Source: Talpa occidentalis (taxonomy: Eukaryota; Chordata; Mammalia; Eulipotyphla; Talpidae). From it: 64,000 nucleotides of DNA. Both the position numbers and the translations under genes were made by a program. Shown here piece after piece: positions 49,404-61,439 of this stretch. The DNA lies in the NCBI RefSeq assembly GCF_014898055.3, contig NW_023601212.1, positions 45,496,329 to 45,560,328 on the forward strand, written 5' to 3'. Position 1 is the stretch's first letter. Each line of letters begins with the position of its first letter. The notes under the pieces are model-generated. The model saw nothing but the letters and a program-made list of their open reading frames with translations, searched no databases and had not been told where the DNA came from.

Positions 49404-50709
49404 CCATAGCATTATGACATCTGAGTGTCAGTGCCCATCTGCACCGAATTCTCCTGCACAGTTCTGATCTTAGATATTTCCTTCATATTGCCCTAAAAAA
49501 CAGTATTTAGTCTCACTTTGCTTAAAACTCAGAATTAGATGCTGTAACAAAAAGGCCTAAAATACAAAGGTTCAAAAGTCGTAAGTTTTTTCAGACTGAA
49601 CTGTTTACTTCTTTAGCAACAATACACCTAAAAAATTGTAGGCATCTGGTCTGTTGCTTCTAGTTCATGTCATTGTGAGAAACCACAACAAATATTCCTT
49701 TTCAAGCCAGAGTTCTTATGTCTATTTAATTTGTAGTATTTTATCCCTAGAACTGCCAAATCTTTGTTAATGGTCCATAAGTTAATAGTCATCTGAAACA
49801 ATAGCCTTGTGTGGGAAGCAAGGTCCTTATTCCTTAAAGTACATTTGGTCCTGTCCAGAATGTCCAATGATGTATTTGGTCCTTGCCAAAATGTCCAGAG
49901 TATATTTTGCCAGTCATTTTTTAATACTACAAACATTTACTCTAATACAGAAATTGGTGCCAGAAGTGTGATGTTATCATCACAAAAAATGAAAAACTAC
50001 TTGCATTAGCTTAATATACTGACAGGACACAAAGATTGCAGGCCAGATTGCTGGTAGCTCTTGTTATGCCAAAGAACATCATTTTTGTGTTACCATCATC
50101 TGTTAACTAGAAAAGTAGATCATATGTCTACTGTGTTGGTTTTCTAGAAGTTTTTGGAAAGAGCTAAATGTCACTGTAAGTTGGTTGCTTGTTGTTGGTT
50201 ATCTGCCCCCACATTCCTTCAATCTACCCATAGGTCACACACAGACAGTTCCCATAATACACTAATAACTTCCAGTACAGAGCATTATTGGTCTTGGGTG
50301 GAACAGACAGACTGCCAGGATATTAATGAGCAGAAAGCAGCCATCAATCAATAACAGTCAAGACATGGTTAGGCAACTACTCCCAGACTCTTGACCCTTC
50401 AATGGGATAACTCTAAGGTGTCTTCAGAACAAGTCAGAAGTCACTCAGAGGTCACAGGGGAACCAAGCCCCAATGGCCCACAGCAGTAACCCACTCAGGG
50501 ATATGCCTCCCTTCCTTGTCTCTTTTTCCTACATTTTCACTGGGCTTCCAGGGACCACCTCCCACAAATCCTTGTTTGGGGTCCGCTTTTGGTAAACCTA
50601 AAATGATACACAGACAAAACGTAGCAGTGATTTGGCATAACTGATAGTGCACCTGGAACACTTACTTGGACCCTGGTATATAGTAAGTACTCAACAAATG
50701 TTACTAATT
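49404..50709. other. 3' flank of the OR; no gene
   Basis: No second receptor or exon is seen. An L2-like 3' end is possible near 50660-50705 (GTATATAGTAAGTACTCAACAAATG). Confidence 0.5.
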
Positions 50710-51660
50710 ACTGTTGTTACTTATTTTACACAAAACATAAAATTTACCATGTTAACCATTTTTAAGTGTCCAGTTTGGTGGCATTAAGTACATTCACACT
50801 GTTGTGCAACCACCACCACCTTCCATCTCCAGAACTTTGTCATCTTCCCCAACTGAAACTCTGTCCCCATTAAACACTAACTCTCCTTCCCCTCCCCCAG
50901 CTCCTGGTACCCACGATCCTACTCTCTGAGTCTATGATTTGGACTACTCTAAGAGGCTCATATAAGTGCACTTCTACAGTGTCTGTCCTTTCACAACTGA
51001 CTTATTTCACTCAAACTGTTACAGGGCAACCCCACTTTAAAACAGGTTGCCTTACTATGGGTCCTCATCCATGCACTTAAAAGGGACTTACACCGCAGGC
51101 ACACACAAAAAGTTAACAAAGGTTTATTTACAAGGGAAAGGGAAATGAGGAAATGTACAACTTAAGGAAAAAAGAGGGAGATAAATTCTTAAATGCCTCC
51201 TACCCATTCTGCCAACCTAGAATCCCAAGTGACCTGCCCAGACCAAACCTGCCTGGCCAAGAGCACAAGCCAAGTGTCTCAGACCCCACTAACATGGCTG
51301 GTTTTTATTTACAAACAGAGAAAATGGCTGCTTAACTCCACCCTTAGATCCTCGCAACTTCCCTTTGGGGATCATGGGATTTGTAGTTCCCAGTGTCTTG
51401 ATGGAGTGAGGGTGGCATCCACAAAGCCTGTATGGAATTCACTCAGGACATCCTTTCCCCCTAACAAAACTATGTTCTCAAGCATATCCATGTTGTAACA
51501 TAGCTCAGAATTTCCTTCCATTTAAAGTTTGAGTAATAGTGCATTATATGCCACATTTTGCTTATCCTTTCATCTGTCCATGGACTCTAAATGGCTTCCA
51601 TCTTTGGATATTACAAACAATATTGCTATGCACAGGAGCCTGCAATCTTGTTATTTTTTA
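50710..51660 (-). mobile_element. Old L1 3' end, split by a solo LTR
   Basis: Left part 50710-51016 (TAAAATTTACCATGTTAACCATTTTTAAG…, TTCCATCTCCAGAACTTTGTCATC, TGACTTATTTCACTC) and right part 51467-51660 (AGCATATCCATGTTGTAACATAGC, TTTGGATATTACAAACAATATTGC) are adjoining pieces of one reversed L1M 3' region once the LTR is removed. Confidence 0.8.
51017..51466 (-). mobile_element. Solo LTR, ERV1-like, 450 bp with 4-bp TSD
   Basis: The ends are TGTTA (51017-51021) and TAACA (51462-51466), a perfect 5-base inverted terminus of the TG…CA type. The 4-base duplication AAAC flanks it (51013-51016 and 51467-51470), which fits class I (gammaretrovirus-like) integration. The orientation is inferred from an AATAAA-containing stretch readable on the - strand (GTAAATAAACC, around 51122-51133 on +) near the 3' end. 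On the - strand it also holds ACTACAAATCCCAT (51374-51387 on +), close to the ZNF143 recognition core. There is no internal provirus, so it arose by LTR-LTR recombination. A relative lies at 8213-8354. Confidence 0.85.
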
Positions 51661-51824
51661 TAATTCATGCATTCATTTAAGGTCCCATAAATTCTCGTAT
51701 ATAAATGTTCGAACTGAGGATACTTTAGGAATAATGTCTACATAACTTGGAAGTATAAAGAGATTTCTCAAAAAAAAAATAGATTCCTTATACCAAATAA
51801 GACAGTTTTGCTAGATGCCTAAGA

Positions 51825-52045
51825 TAGTGGTTCTTCCTAAAAGGAGTACTTCTCACAAGGAGGATGGTTCAGCTTACCTCTCAGGGGATATTTGGCAACA
51901 TATGGAAACATTTTTGATTGGAGGTGGACTGCTAATGGCATCTAGTGAGCAGAGTCCAGGGATGTCAGCACCCTGCAGTGCTCAGATACAAACCTGCTCT
52001 ATAGAATGATACAGATCAAAATATTAATGTCAAGGTTGAGAAATC
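51825..52045 (+). mobile_element. hAT-Charlie non-autonomous element, MER5A-like
   Basis: Start TAGTGGTTCTT, middle CTCTCAGGGGATATTTGGCA and GGAAACATTTTTGATTGGAG, then GGCATCTAGTGAGCAGAGTCC, GGGATGTCAGCA and the end AAGGTTGAGAAATCA, in the order of MER5A. The ends are approximately inverted (AGTGGTTCT / GTTGAGAAA). Diverged, non-coding. Confidence 0.75.
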
Positions 52046-52767
52046 AGACTTAAGGGGATGGCATGCTTCAACTCTTCACCATCCAACTCAGCATCAGGTA
52101 AGGCAGCAGCTGAGGTAGGACCTAATATGCTAAATCCAGTGTCCCAGGAGAGACACCTTGGTGACATGTGGCCTCACAGGGAGAAGAAGTAGGTGTTAGA
52201 ACTGTGAGGGGCCTATGACTTTATGTGCAAGCTGATAATTTAACCTGCCACAGTTTCACAGGTATGGAAAGAAGACAAGAGGCTCCAGACTCAGACAAAG
52301 TATTCTTAATACTTGAGGCACAGCAGGCAGCATGAACTTTGGCCAGGCTTCCCAAGTCCCCTGGACAATGCAGATGAACCCAAATAGGCACTGGTCATAG
52401 GATGGGCTTACATTACAGCTGAGGACCTCCCAGCTTAGAATTCCCAGTTTCTTCTAGTGAACTGCAAAGAAGCAGACCCTACCTCTATGTCAGAAGGAGG
52501 CATTATCTTCATTATGTGGATAGCTAATCTTCCCTCTGCTCTACAAAAAGAAATTCTGTCTTCCAAGACTGTTTGTGATACAAACATCTTTGAACAGAAA
52601 GCCCAAACAAATATTGTACACACCCCTGTTTATAAGTTGTGTGAAAACTCCAGAGACATAGAGAGAATTGTCTCCCAGTAGTGGTAGCATTAATACTCAA
52701 TGGGCAGTAGCTGTTGTCTGAAAAGATAATTTGAGCTATATACCAGGGGTTAAAGAGAATTCTGGGT
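52046..52767. other. No feature recognised
   Basis: Single-copy-looking sequence. Short frames at 52457-52681 show no family features. Confidence 0.45.
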
Positions 52768-52955
52768 ATAGCATAGTGGTTCAGGGTGCAGACTCCAGAG
52801 CCAGTCTGGTTTCAAGTTCTGTATCTGCTACTTTTTAGTTGTGTGGCCTTGAGCAAGTTATTTGACCATTCTGTGCCCCAGTTTCTCCTGCTGTAAAACT
52901 GAATAATAATAATCCCTATTTTATAGAGTTACAGTGGAAATTAATATATGAGCTA
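52768..52955 (+). mobile_element. MIR SINE
   Basis: ATAGCATAGTGGTTCAGGGTG, CAGACTCCAGAGCCAG, TTGTGTGGCCTTGAGCAAGTT and GTGCCCCAGTTTCTCC follow the MIR consensus from the tRNA head through the core. The best-kept MIR in this window. Confidence 0.9.
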
Positions 52956-53490
52956 ATGTCCAGCATCATTAATCCTCAGGGAGATGCAAATCAAAACCAC
53001 CATGAGATGTCACCTCACACCTGTGGCAAATGACTATTATCAAAAAGACAATAAACAGGTGTGGTGAAGATGTGGTAAAAGGGAGCCCTCATGTTGTTGG
53101 GAATGCAAACTAGCACAGCCATGTGGAAAACACTATGGAGGTTCCTCAAAAATTAAAAATAGAACTTCCACATGATCCAGAAATTCCACTTCTGGGCATT
53201 TATCTGAAGGAAATGAAAGCACTATTGAAAAAAGATATCTGTACCCGCAGGGTCACGGAGACGGAATTTTACAATAGCCAAGACATGGACGCAAGCTAAG
53301 TGCTCATCAAAGGATGGATGGATAAAGAAGACGTGGTATACATACTCAAAGAAATACTACTCAGCTACAGAAAGATAGAATCTTGTTTTTTGTGACAACA
53401 CAAATGGGCCTTGAGAGTCTTATGACAAATGAAATAAATCAGACAGAGAGAGAGAGAGGAAAATATAATACTATAAGATTTATTTGCTGA
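52956..53490 (+). mobile_element. Old L1 ORF2 end, left part (host of L1-F)
   Basis: GGGAGATGCAAATCAAAACC, CACTATGGAGGTTCCTCAAAA, TCCAGAAATTCCACTTCTGGGC and GGATGGATGGATAAAGAAG are the C-terminal ORF2 region of an old L1. The element is continued at 57581-57900 after the L1-F insertion. Confidence 0.82.
53475..53490 (+). repeat. Target-site duplication of L1-F, left copy
   Basis: AAGATTTATTTGCTGA; its exact copy is at 57565-57580. Confidence 0.95.
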
Positions 53491-53625
53491 AAGCTCTGCT
53501 TCCTCTACGAAGAAAAAATATGGACCTTCTCAGACAAACAGAAACTCCAGAAATTCATTAGAACTAAATCCCCACTCCAAAAAATTCTACAAGAATTCTT
53601 AAAGCCAAAACCAACAGAGGAATGA
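53491..53625 (+). pseudogene. L1-F ORF1, C-terminal tail only
   Basis: About 45 codons corresponding to the end of ORF1 (the FPDKQKLR-type region), ending in TGA at 53623-53625. It is 5'-truncated by incomplete reverse transcription. No start codon belongs to it. Confidence 0.8.
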
Positions 53626-53677
53626 ACAAAAAGAACAGAATAAAGCAAGGAATAAATTCACAAAAAAGACAAACAAA

Positions 53678-56600
53678 ATGGCAAACATAGATGCCAACAT
53701 ATCAATATTAACTCTAAATGTAAATGGATAAAATTCATCAATAAAAAGACCCAGAGTAGCAGGCTGGATTAAAAAACTAAATCCAAACTTCTGCTGACTC
53801 CAGGAAACACATTTAAACACAAAAGATAAACACAGACCGAAAGTAAAAGGTTGGAAAATAATCCTACAAGCAAATGGACCAAAAAGAAGGCAGGAATAGC
53901 CAAACTTACATCAGATGAAATAGACTTCAAAGTAAAAAAGGTAAAAAGAGACATTGATGGACATTACATTATGATCAAGGGGACAACACATCAGGAAGAT
54001 ATAACACTCATCAACATATACTCAACAAATGAAGGGGCACCAAAATATATTAGACAATTATCAGCTCTGAAAACAGACATTAAAGAAAACATATATATAG
54101 TGGGAGACTTCAACACCCCACTCTCACCAATGGACAGGTTAACGAGACAAAAAATAAAACAAAGACACTAGAGCCCTAAATAAAGACAAAGAACTCATGG
54201 ACTTAACAGACATCTATAGGAAACTGCACCCAAAAAAATCCAAGTACACATTTTTCTCAAGTGCGCAGGGATCATTCTCCAGAATCGATCACATACTGGG
54301 CCACAAGACAAACATCAACAGATACATGAAGATCAAAATCGTTCCAAGTATCTTCACTGATCATAAAGGCATCAAGCTAGAAATAAATCATGAAAAGAAA
54401 ACAAGGAAGACTCCCACTTCATGGAGATTGAAATCCACACTACTGGAAGACCACTGGACTAATGAGGGGATCAAAGAAGAAATTAAAAAATACTTTGAGT
54501 TGAACGACAAGGAGGACACCACTTTCCAGATGCAGCAAAAGCAGTAATAAGAGGAAAATATATAGCAATACAGGCTCATATCAACCAACAAGAAAGAACC
54601 CAAAGAAACAGCCTAATCTCACATCTCAAAGAACTAGAAAAAGAACAACAAAAAAAACCCTAAAGTCAGTAGAAGAAAGGAAATAATAAAAATCAAAGGA
54701 GAAATAAATGAATTGGAAATTTAAAAAAAAAATCCAAAAGATCAATGAAACCAAAAGTTGGTTCTTTGAAAAAATAAACAAAATAGACAAACTTCTAGCG
54801 AGGCTCACAAAGAAAAACCAGGAGAAAACACATATAAATAGGATAATAAATGGAAGAGGAGAAATCACAACAGACTCAGTAGAAATCAAAAGAATAATCA
54901 GAGATTATACAAACAAATTCAACAACCTAGAAGAGATGGACAAATTCCTAGAATGATATAATCATCCAAAGCTGGACAAAGAAGAAATAGAACAAATAAA
55001 CATACCAATTACAAGAAGCAAAATTGAGGCAGTAATCAAAGCACTCTCCAAAAACAAAAGCCCAGGCCCAGATGGCTTCATAAATGAATTTTACCAAACA
55101 TTCAGCAGTGAATTAGTGCCTATCCTACACAAACTCTTTCAAAAAATTTGAAAAAGAAAGAATACTACCAAATACGTTCTACAAAGCCAACATTACACTA
55201 ATACCCAAACCAAACAAAGACAGAACAAAAAAGAAAATCACAGGCCAATCTCCCTAATGAACACTAATGCAAAAATCCTCAACAAAATCCTTGCCAAAAG
55301 AATCCAACAATGCATCAAAGGGATAGTACACCACGATCAAGTGGGATTCATCCCAGGGGCACAAGGATGGTTCAACATAAGAAAATCACTAAGTGTAATC
55401 CAACACATCAACAAAAAGAAAAATAAAACCCATATGATCATATCAATAGATGCTGAGAAAGCATTCCACAAAGTCCAACACCCATTTATGCTGAAGGTCC
55501 TTGAAATTCTCGGATAGAAGGAACACACCTTAACATGACAAAAGCCATATATGACAAACCCACTGCCAACATTATTCTCAATGGCAAAAAGCTGAAGGCC
55601 TTTCCTTTAAGATCAGGAACAAGACAGGGTTGTCCTCTCTCACCACTGCACTTCAATATAATACTGGAGGTCCTAGCCAGGGCAATAAAACAAGAGAAAG
55701 ACATACAAGGAATCCAAATAGGGAAAGAAGTAAAACTATCACTATTTGCAGATGTCATGATAATATACATAGAGAACCCTAAAAACTCCACAGAAAACTA
55801 CTCAAAATAATCAACCAGTTCAGTAAAGTAGCAGGATACAAAATCAACACACAAAAATCAGGAGCTTTCCTATATACAATCAATCAATCTGAAGAAGAAA
55901 TCAAGAAAACCATGCCTTTTATAATTGAAACCAAAAAAAAATCAAATATTTGGGAATAAACCTAACAAAAAAGGTGAAAGACCTATACACAGAAAATTAT
56001 AAAATGTTGTTTAAAGAAATTGAAGAAGACCCAAAGAAATGGAAAGACATCCCCTGCTCATGGATTGGAAGAATCAACATTATTAAAATGGCCATCCTCC
56101 CAAAAGCAATATACAGGTTCAATGCTATTCCAACAAAAATCCCAATGACATTCTTCAAAGAAATAGAACAAATACTGACGAAATTCATATGGAACCACAA
56201 AAAAAAAAAAAAAACCACAAATACCCAAAGCCCTACTGATGAAAACAAAGGAGAAAGGCGGTATCACACTTCCATCCTTCAAGGTATACTACAAAGCCAT
56301 AATAATTAAAACAGTTTGGTATTGGAACCAAAACAGACACACAGACCAATGTAACCAAATAGAGAGCCCAGAAATAAAGACCCATCACCCAAATCAGGGA
56401 TAGTGAAGGCAAAGATAAACACCTGCGATTATATCAAACTGAAAAGCTTCTGTACAGCAAAGAAAACATTAACCAAAACAGAGAGACACCCACCTGATTG
56501 AGAAAAAAATCTTTGCATTCCATTCAACTGATAAGGGACTGATCACAAAGATATACAAAGAACTCACCGGGCTCAACAAAAACAAAATAAACAATCCAGT

Positions 56601-57214
56601 CAAGAAATGGGCAGAAGAACTCAAAAGACATTTCTCCAAAGAGGAAATGCGAATGGCCAACGGGCATATGAAAAAATGTTCAACATCCCTTTTAATCAGG
56701 GAAATGCAAATCAAAACCACACTGAGACACCACCTTACACTGTTAAGAATGGCACACATCAAAAAAACAAGCAGCAAAAAATGTTGGTGAGGATGCGGTG
56801 AAAAAGGAACTCTCCTACATTGCTGGTGGGAGTGCAAACTGGTCCAGCCACTGTGGAAAGCTGTCTAGAGGTTCCTCAATCTACTAAAAATGGAGCTACC
56901 ATAACATCCGGCAATTCCAGTTCTAGGGAATCTACCCAAAGGACACAAAACAGTGATTCAAAAGAGCACCTGTACACCTATATTTATTGCAGCACTATTT
57001 ACAATAGGTAAAACCTGGAAACAACCCAATTGCCCAAAAATAGATGACTGGATCAAGAAGATGTGGCATATATACACAATTCCATTATTCAGCAATCAAA
57101 AAAGATAAACTCATGCTATTCGCAGCAACATGGATGGAGCTAGAAGGAATTATGCTCAGTGAAATAAGCCAGAAGGAAAAAGAAAAATATCAGAAGGTTT
57201 CACTTATAACGTGA
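53678..57214 (+). pseudogene. L1-F ORF2, frameshifted and internally deleted
   Basis: Start ATG at 53678 (MANIDANISILTLNVNG); a TAA follows within 20 codons. The endonuclease continues in 53851-54171 (INIYSTNEGAPKYIRQ, GDFNTPLS) and 54197-54547 (FSRIDHILGHKTNINRYMK). RT motifs are in 55257-55517 ([23 protein letters not shown]) and 55535-55810 ([14 protein letters not shown]; the catalytic motif reads FADV where FADD is expected). About 265 bases are missing at 56379 relative to L1-E. A run of 16 A at 56199-56214 shifts the frame. The C-terminal end is near 57214. Inactive. Confidence 0.88.
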
Positions 57215-57508
57215 ATATAGGGGAACCAAATAACCAATTATTATTTTAAAAATAATAATAATATCAGTACAAAACACAACAAAGCAAAAACAGACAATTA
57301 TAAACCAGAGACATCCTGCAGGGGACGAGGAGGGAGAGGGATCAGAGGAAGGGAGGAAGGAGCATAGGGGACTGTGGTGATGGTGCATGGATTCCTTGGG
57401 GAAGGAAATTCTATGGGGACTCAATCTGAGAGGGTGGGGGAAAACAAATATTGTTTAAAAACATTTTAAAAATGATAAATGTTAAAATAAAAATAAATAA
57501 ATAAAATC

Positions 57509-57559
57509 AGGAAGAATGAAAACAAAGACTTGCAAATGAAATAAAGTATTTGAAGATTT
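57509..57559 (+). repeat. Candidate L1 3' transduction, about 51 bases
   Basis: Non-L1 sequence between the A-rich L1 3' end and the terminal A-run. It contains AATAAA (57540-57545) 15 bases before the A-run, as expected for read-through of the L1 signal to a downstream genomic poly(A) site. It lies inside the target-site duplications, so it moved with the element. Confidence 0.7.
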
Positions 57560-57564
57560 AAAAA

Positions 57565-57580
57565 AAGATTTATTTGCTGA
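57565..57580 (+). repeat. Target-site duplication of L1-F, right copy
   Basis: Exact match of 53475-53490. Confidence 0.95.
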
Positions 57581-57900
57581 ATCTAAAAAATAATACAATA
57601 TGTGGAATCTAAAAAAATTATAGAGACAAAAATGGGTTGGTGGTTACCAAAGAGAAGGGTTGGAGGGTGAGTGAAATGGACAAGGGGGGTCAAGAAACTT
57701 GAGGAAAACTTCAAGTTACAAAATAAATGAGGCAAGGAGATGTGACGTACAGTATGGGGACTATAATAAATAATACGGTATTGCAACTTTGAAAGTTTAT
57801 AAGGAGACATGACCAGTAACTTGTTATGATTATCATTTCACATGTATGAAATGTCAAGTCGTTATGTTGTACACCTGAAACTAAAATAATTTCATTTATA
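57581..57900 (+). mobile_element. Old L1 3' end, right part
   Basis: AATATGTGGAATCTAAAAAA, GGGTTGGTGGTTACCAAAGAG, GATGTGACGTACAGTATGGGG and TATGTTGTACACCTGAAAC are the L1M 3'UTR that continues the fragment at 52956-53490. Confidence 0.85.
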
Positions 57901-60780
57901 CTTCCATTTTGTAAATAAATATATACATACACACATGCCACAAATATACATATATGCTTATATGCAAGGCACTTAGATCAGCGCAAGTAAATTGAGGGCC
58001 ACGTCTGTGTTAGCTATAATTATTATTAATTATCATGATGAGGCAGCAAAGCTTGTGGTTGTGCCTGTTTTTCGGCATCTGTTGGCAAGCTCTGTAACCC
58101 ACACAGTTCCCTCGGAATCTGTCTCAGCTACTCGAGGAGGCTATCGGTCCATTTCTCCCTCCCCACCCACCCCCACACTGACTTGCTGCTCCCCAGGGGA
58201 ATTCCTAATAAAGGGGCAACTGGACAGGAAACTGGTTTCAGGTACCAGGGAATCCGACTCAAGTTCAAATACTGGCCTTGCCACCTGCCAGACTTATGAC
58301 CTTGGCTGAGCAGCCTCCCTCCTGGGGGGCCTCCAAGTACATACTGCACCAGGCTGCAGGCAAAAGACCAATGAGTCCCCTGTTCCCTGAGATGTTGCAC
58401 ACTCTGGGTCATCCTTAGCCATTGCCATTTTCATTACCATTGTCATATCATTATTCAATGAGCAAGACTGCATAGGGAGGAAGAACATCTTTGCTCCTTT
58501 CCTCCAGTACTTGGCAAATTCATTCTGGTCCCTCTAGTTCCCTGCATACCTTAAACTCCAGGTGACACAGTGGTGGCCACCCCCATACTCTCTGTTGTCT
58601 GATCCTGGCAACCTCATCATCCACCACACTGCCCCTGCCCAGTCTCTCTCTACAATCAACACACACTCATCTCTCTTAGTCCCACCTTCTTGTGGTCTCT
58701 ATCTCCTCCAACCCACCTTTGACTCCTCTTTCAGGCCTCAGGGCAATTGCCACTTCCTCAGGGAAGACTTCCCTCATTTACTCTCAGGACTAATCAGGTC
58801 TTTGTGTTACATGTTCCATTAACAGTTTCATCCATTCTCAATGTCTGCCCAGGTCCCCTTGGCTCCCACTGATCTCCTCCCAGCCCCCTCTCCTTCCTTC
58901 TTCCAGCACCTGTATGGGGGTAGGGGGTGTCTTTCTCCATTTGCTGAGGTTGGCATGGCCCACACAAGGTTTGGTCAGAAATTCTGGCAAATGCATGAAG
59001 GGGAGCAGCAATCAAGAGGAGAGGATGGGTGGATAAATACCCCAACTCCCTCAGTTCGATGCCTACAGTTCCAAAGGACTTCTCTCTCCTGCCTCCCACA
59101 GGTGCCTGGTAGGACAGTGCCCCTTGCCCTCCATCCTAGTAACTAGCTCCGTCATGCAGCCTTTACAGGCCTTCTTCCCTCTGGGTCTCACTTCCCCACC
59201 CCTTACTGGTTTCTCCTTGAGCACCTCCCAAATAAATCACTTGCCCTTCAATGCTTGCCTCAGGGTCTGCCTCTAGATGAGTCTAACCTAAGGTAGCAAT
59301 TTGCCCCATCATCATGAATTCTGTAATCACCTGCATGTATAGGTTGCCTCTCCCCACTGGGTTGAGTCATGTCCACCACTGTACCCCCAAAACCTGCAAG
59401 GTGCCTGGTATACAGTAGATGCTCCATAAATGACCCTGAGTCTCATGACTGTATAGTGACTCTGATGGCAATAGGGAGCTCTGCCCCCACTCTATCCTCA
59501 GAGGCCTCCAACAGGAGAATTAAGGTATAGGAGAGATGCTCATTGCTGCACTATTAATGGTGGCCTCTGCCCATCTCATGCCCCAAGTCATACACCATAG
59601 ACAGCTAGACCAGAATCTTCAGAGGCCAGGAACCCCTAATGGCCCAGCTGGCCCTGACCAGGATTCCTGGGGTATCCCTGGGGAAGATACACAGAGAAGG
59701 CATAACTCTGGTCCCAAGGCTACAGACAGGGGGCACAGCCTGTCTGTGGAGAGTGTTGACCTTTAATGCCATTCCTTGGCCCCTGGCATCAGATTTCCCC
59801 TCTGGGAGCTCCCTACGCAAGAAACCATTCCAGGGACAAGCCTGCCCTACATGGCCACCAAGCGAGGCAGCATGTCCTAGGAGAGGTCTTGAATTAGCCA
59901 CACCACCTTTGGTGATGCTGGTCCCAGGATCTGGGGGACAGTGGAGGTGGGGGTCTATGGAGGTGGAGAGTGTTGACCTCTAATGACTCAGCCTGAAACA
60001 GTTAAAAGATAGGAATTGAGGCCAGGAAAGCATGGTGAGGGGTCTTATGTCGCTCTGTTCTAAAATCAATTGTTCAGTTTCCAGGTCTAGCACTCACACG
60101 CTAGTGAACCACTCTGGATCTCAGTTTCTTTCTCTAGAAACTGAGACTATAAATGGTCCCCTGTTCTTTGAGCTCAAGGAGTAGGGATGGTGTAAATATT
60201 TAGTGTGGTGCTGGCATGAACATTACTTCATTATCTATCTCGTGTTCTTTATTTGTCATTGACATTCTACAAGACATGATTATGATAGTCTGCTTTCATC
60301 AAACAAAGAGTCTGAGTCTGCCCTCCCGGATATGGGGAAGGGATAGAAAATGGAAGTATGGAAGCAGGGAAGGGTCTAGACTCAGCCCCCTCGGTTCTAA
60401 AACACAGAGAGAAGTCAATATCCTTGGAGCATGAGAGAGGTTCCAGAATGTTCTGTTTGCTATTGTTTCAGCCCGCAGGCCAATGTGGGTGGAGTTTTCA
60501 CCATGGCAAAGAGGAGGCCGGCTTAAGAGGCAGTGGACAAGCAGGACTGGGGCAGATGGGATCTGGGAACTTAATAACTTTGATCCCCAGACTCCCCAGA
60601 GGCACTGCACTGCCCAGTCCCTTTATGCAAGAAATGCAAAGCCTCACAACCTACACACCATCCCACATAGACGTCTTGATGTTGGCTGAGGGTGCAAGAC
60701 TCTATCTAGGAGTCCAGGGGGAGGGATCTTCTGATCTGGGCTTTGAAGAATGAATAGGAATCTCCTAGTCAGATAACTCT

Positions 60781-60819
60781 GTGTGTGCGTGTGTGTGCGT
60801 GTGTGTGTGTGCATGTGTG

Positions 60820-60855
<36 letters not shown>

Positions 60856-60858
60856 GGA
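60781..60858. repeat. (GT)n then (GA)n tract
   Basis: GTGTGTGCGTGTGTGTGCGT… passes directly into GAGAGAGAGAGAGA. Confidence 0.92.
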
Positions 60859-61439
60859 CAGTTATGTGTGTGTTACAGAAAGAGAAAAGGAGAGAGCACA
60901 TAGTACATAAAGGGAATTGTATTTTGATTAGCAAGGATACTCTTACCTTCTGGGAACCAAACACTCCAGGGGCCACAGATAAGACCAAGGAGGCAAGAAG
61001 GCAAAGGCTGGCCCCGTAGCAGCTCACAATCCAAAAGCAATGATCAAATAATAATAGTAATAACTCCCACACTAGAGTGTGATGCTAGGGTCCAATCCAA
61101 GAGACATTCTGTGTTCATCAAGTGAATAAATCTTTCTGAATAAACCTTCCTGTCCCAATAGCTGGAGGAGAGAGGAACCCATGCAAAGGCCTGGAGATGG
61201 GACTCGGAGGCCTGGACTAGGAAGCGGCTGGAAGGGCTCTAAGCTCCAAGATGGCAAGACTTGGGAAGTTGGGCCTTAAGGCACCTCCTGTTCTGAGGGT
61301 GGTGGACAGCCACAAGAGGATTCTAAATGGGGGAAGGGCAGTGGGTGATGAGGCCTGAGAGGCATCAGGAAGCTGTGCTGGGCCTGGGAGTTTCAGAGAG
61401 ATGGACATAGAGGCTTTCTCACCTGAGTGAGCTTGTTGC

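Larger units (their letters stand above)
53491..57564 (+). mobile_element. L1-F, 4.1-kb 5'-truncated LINE-1 with 3' transduction
   Basis: It starts inside the ORF1 C-terminal domain (KLSF-type DNA at 53491), has the ORF1 stop at 53623-53625, ORF2 from 53678, a 3'UTR from 57215, an A-rich end near 57485-57508, about 51 bases of extra sequence with AATAAA at 57540-57545, and a final A-run at 57560-57566. A perfect 16-base target-site duplication frames it. Its 3'UTR is unlike that of L1-B, L1-D and L1-E (a GAGGAGGGAGAGGGATCAGAGG-type purine block instead of the G-rich block), so it belongs to another L1 lineage. It is inserted in an older L1 of the same orientation. Confidence 0.92.

Noticed and set aside
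59536..59983. Pair of frames both ending in VESVDL
   Set aside because: The shared ending comes from a short DNA repeat (GTGGAGAGTGTTGACCT); no further similarity to a known protein and no gene structure.
60644..61072. 142-codon - strand frame with THTRTHTHTQ-type repeats
   Set aside because: GT/GA microsatellite translation; no conserved domain.
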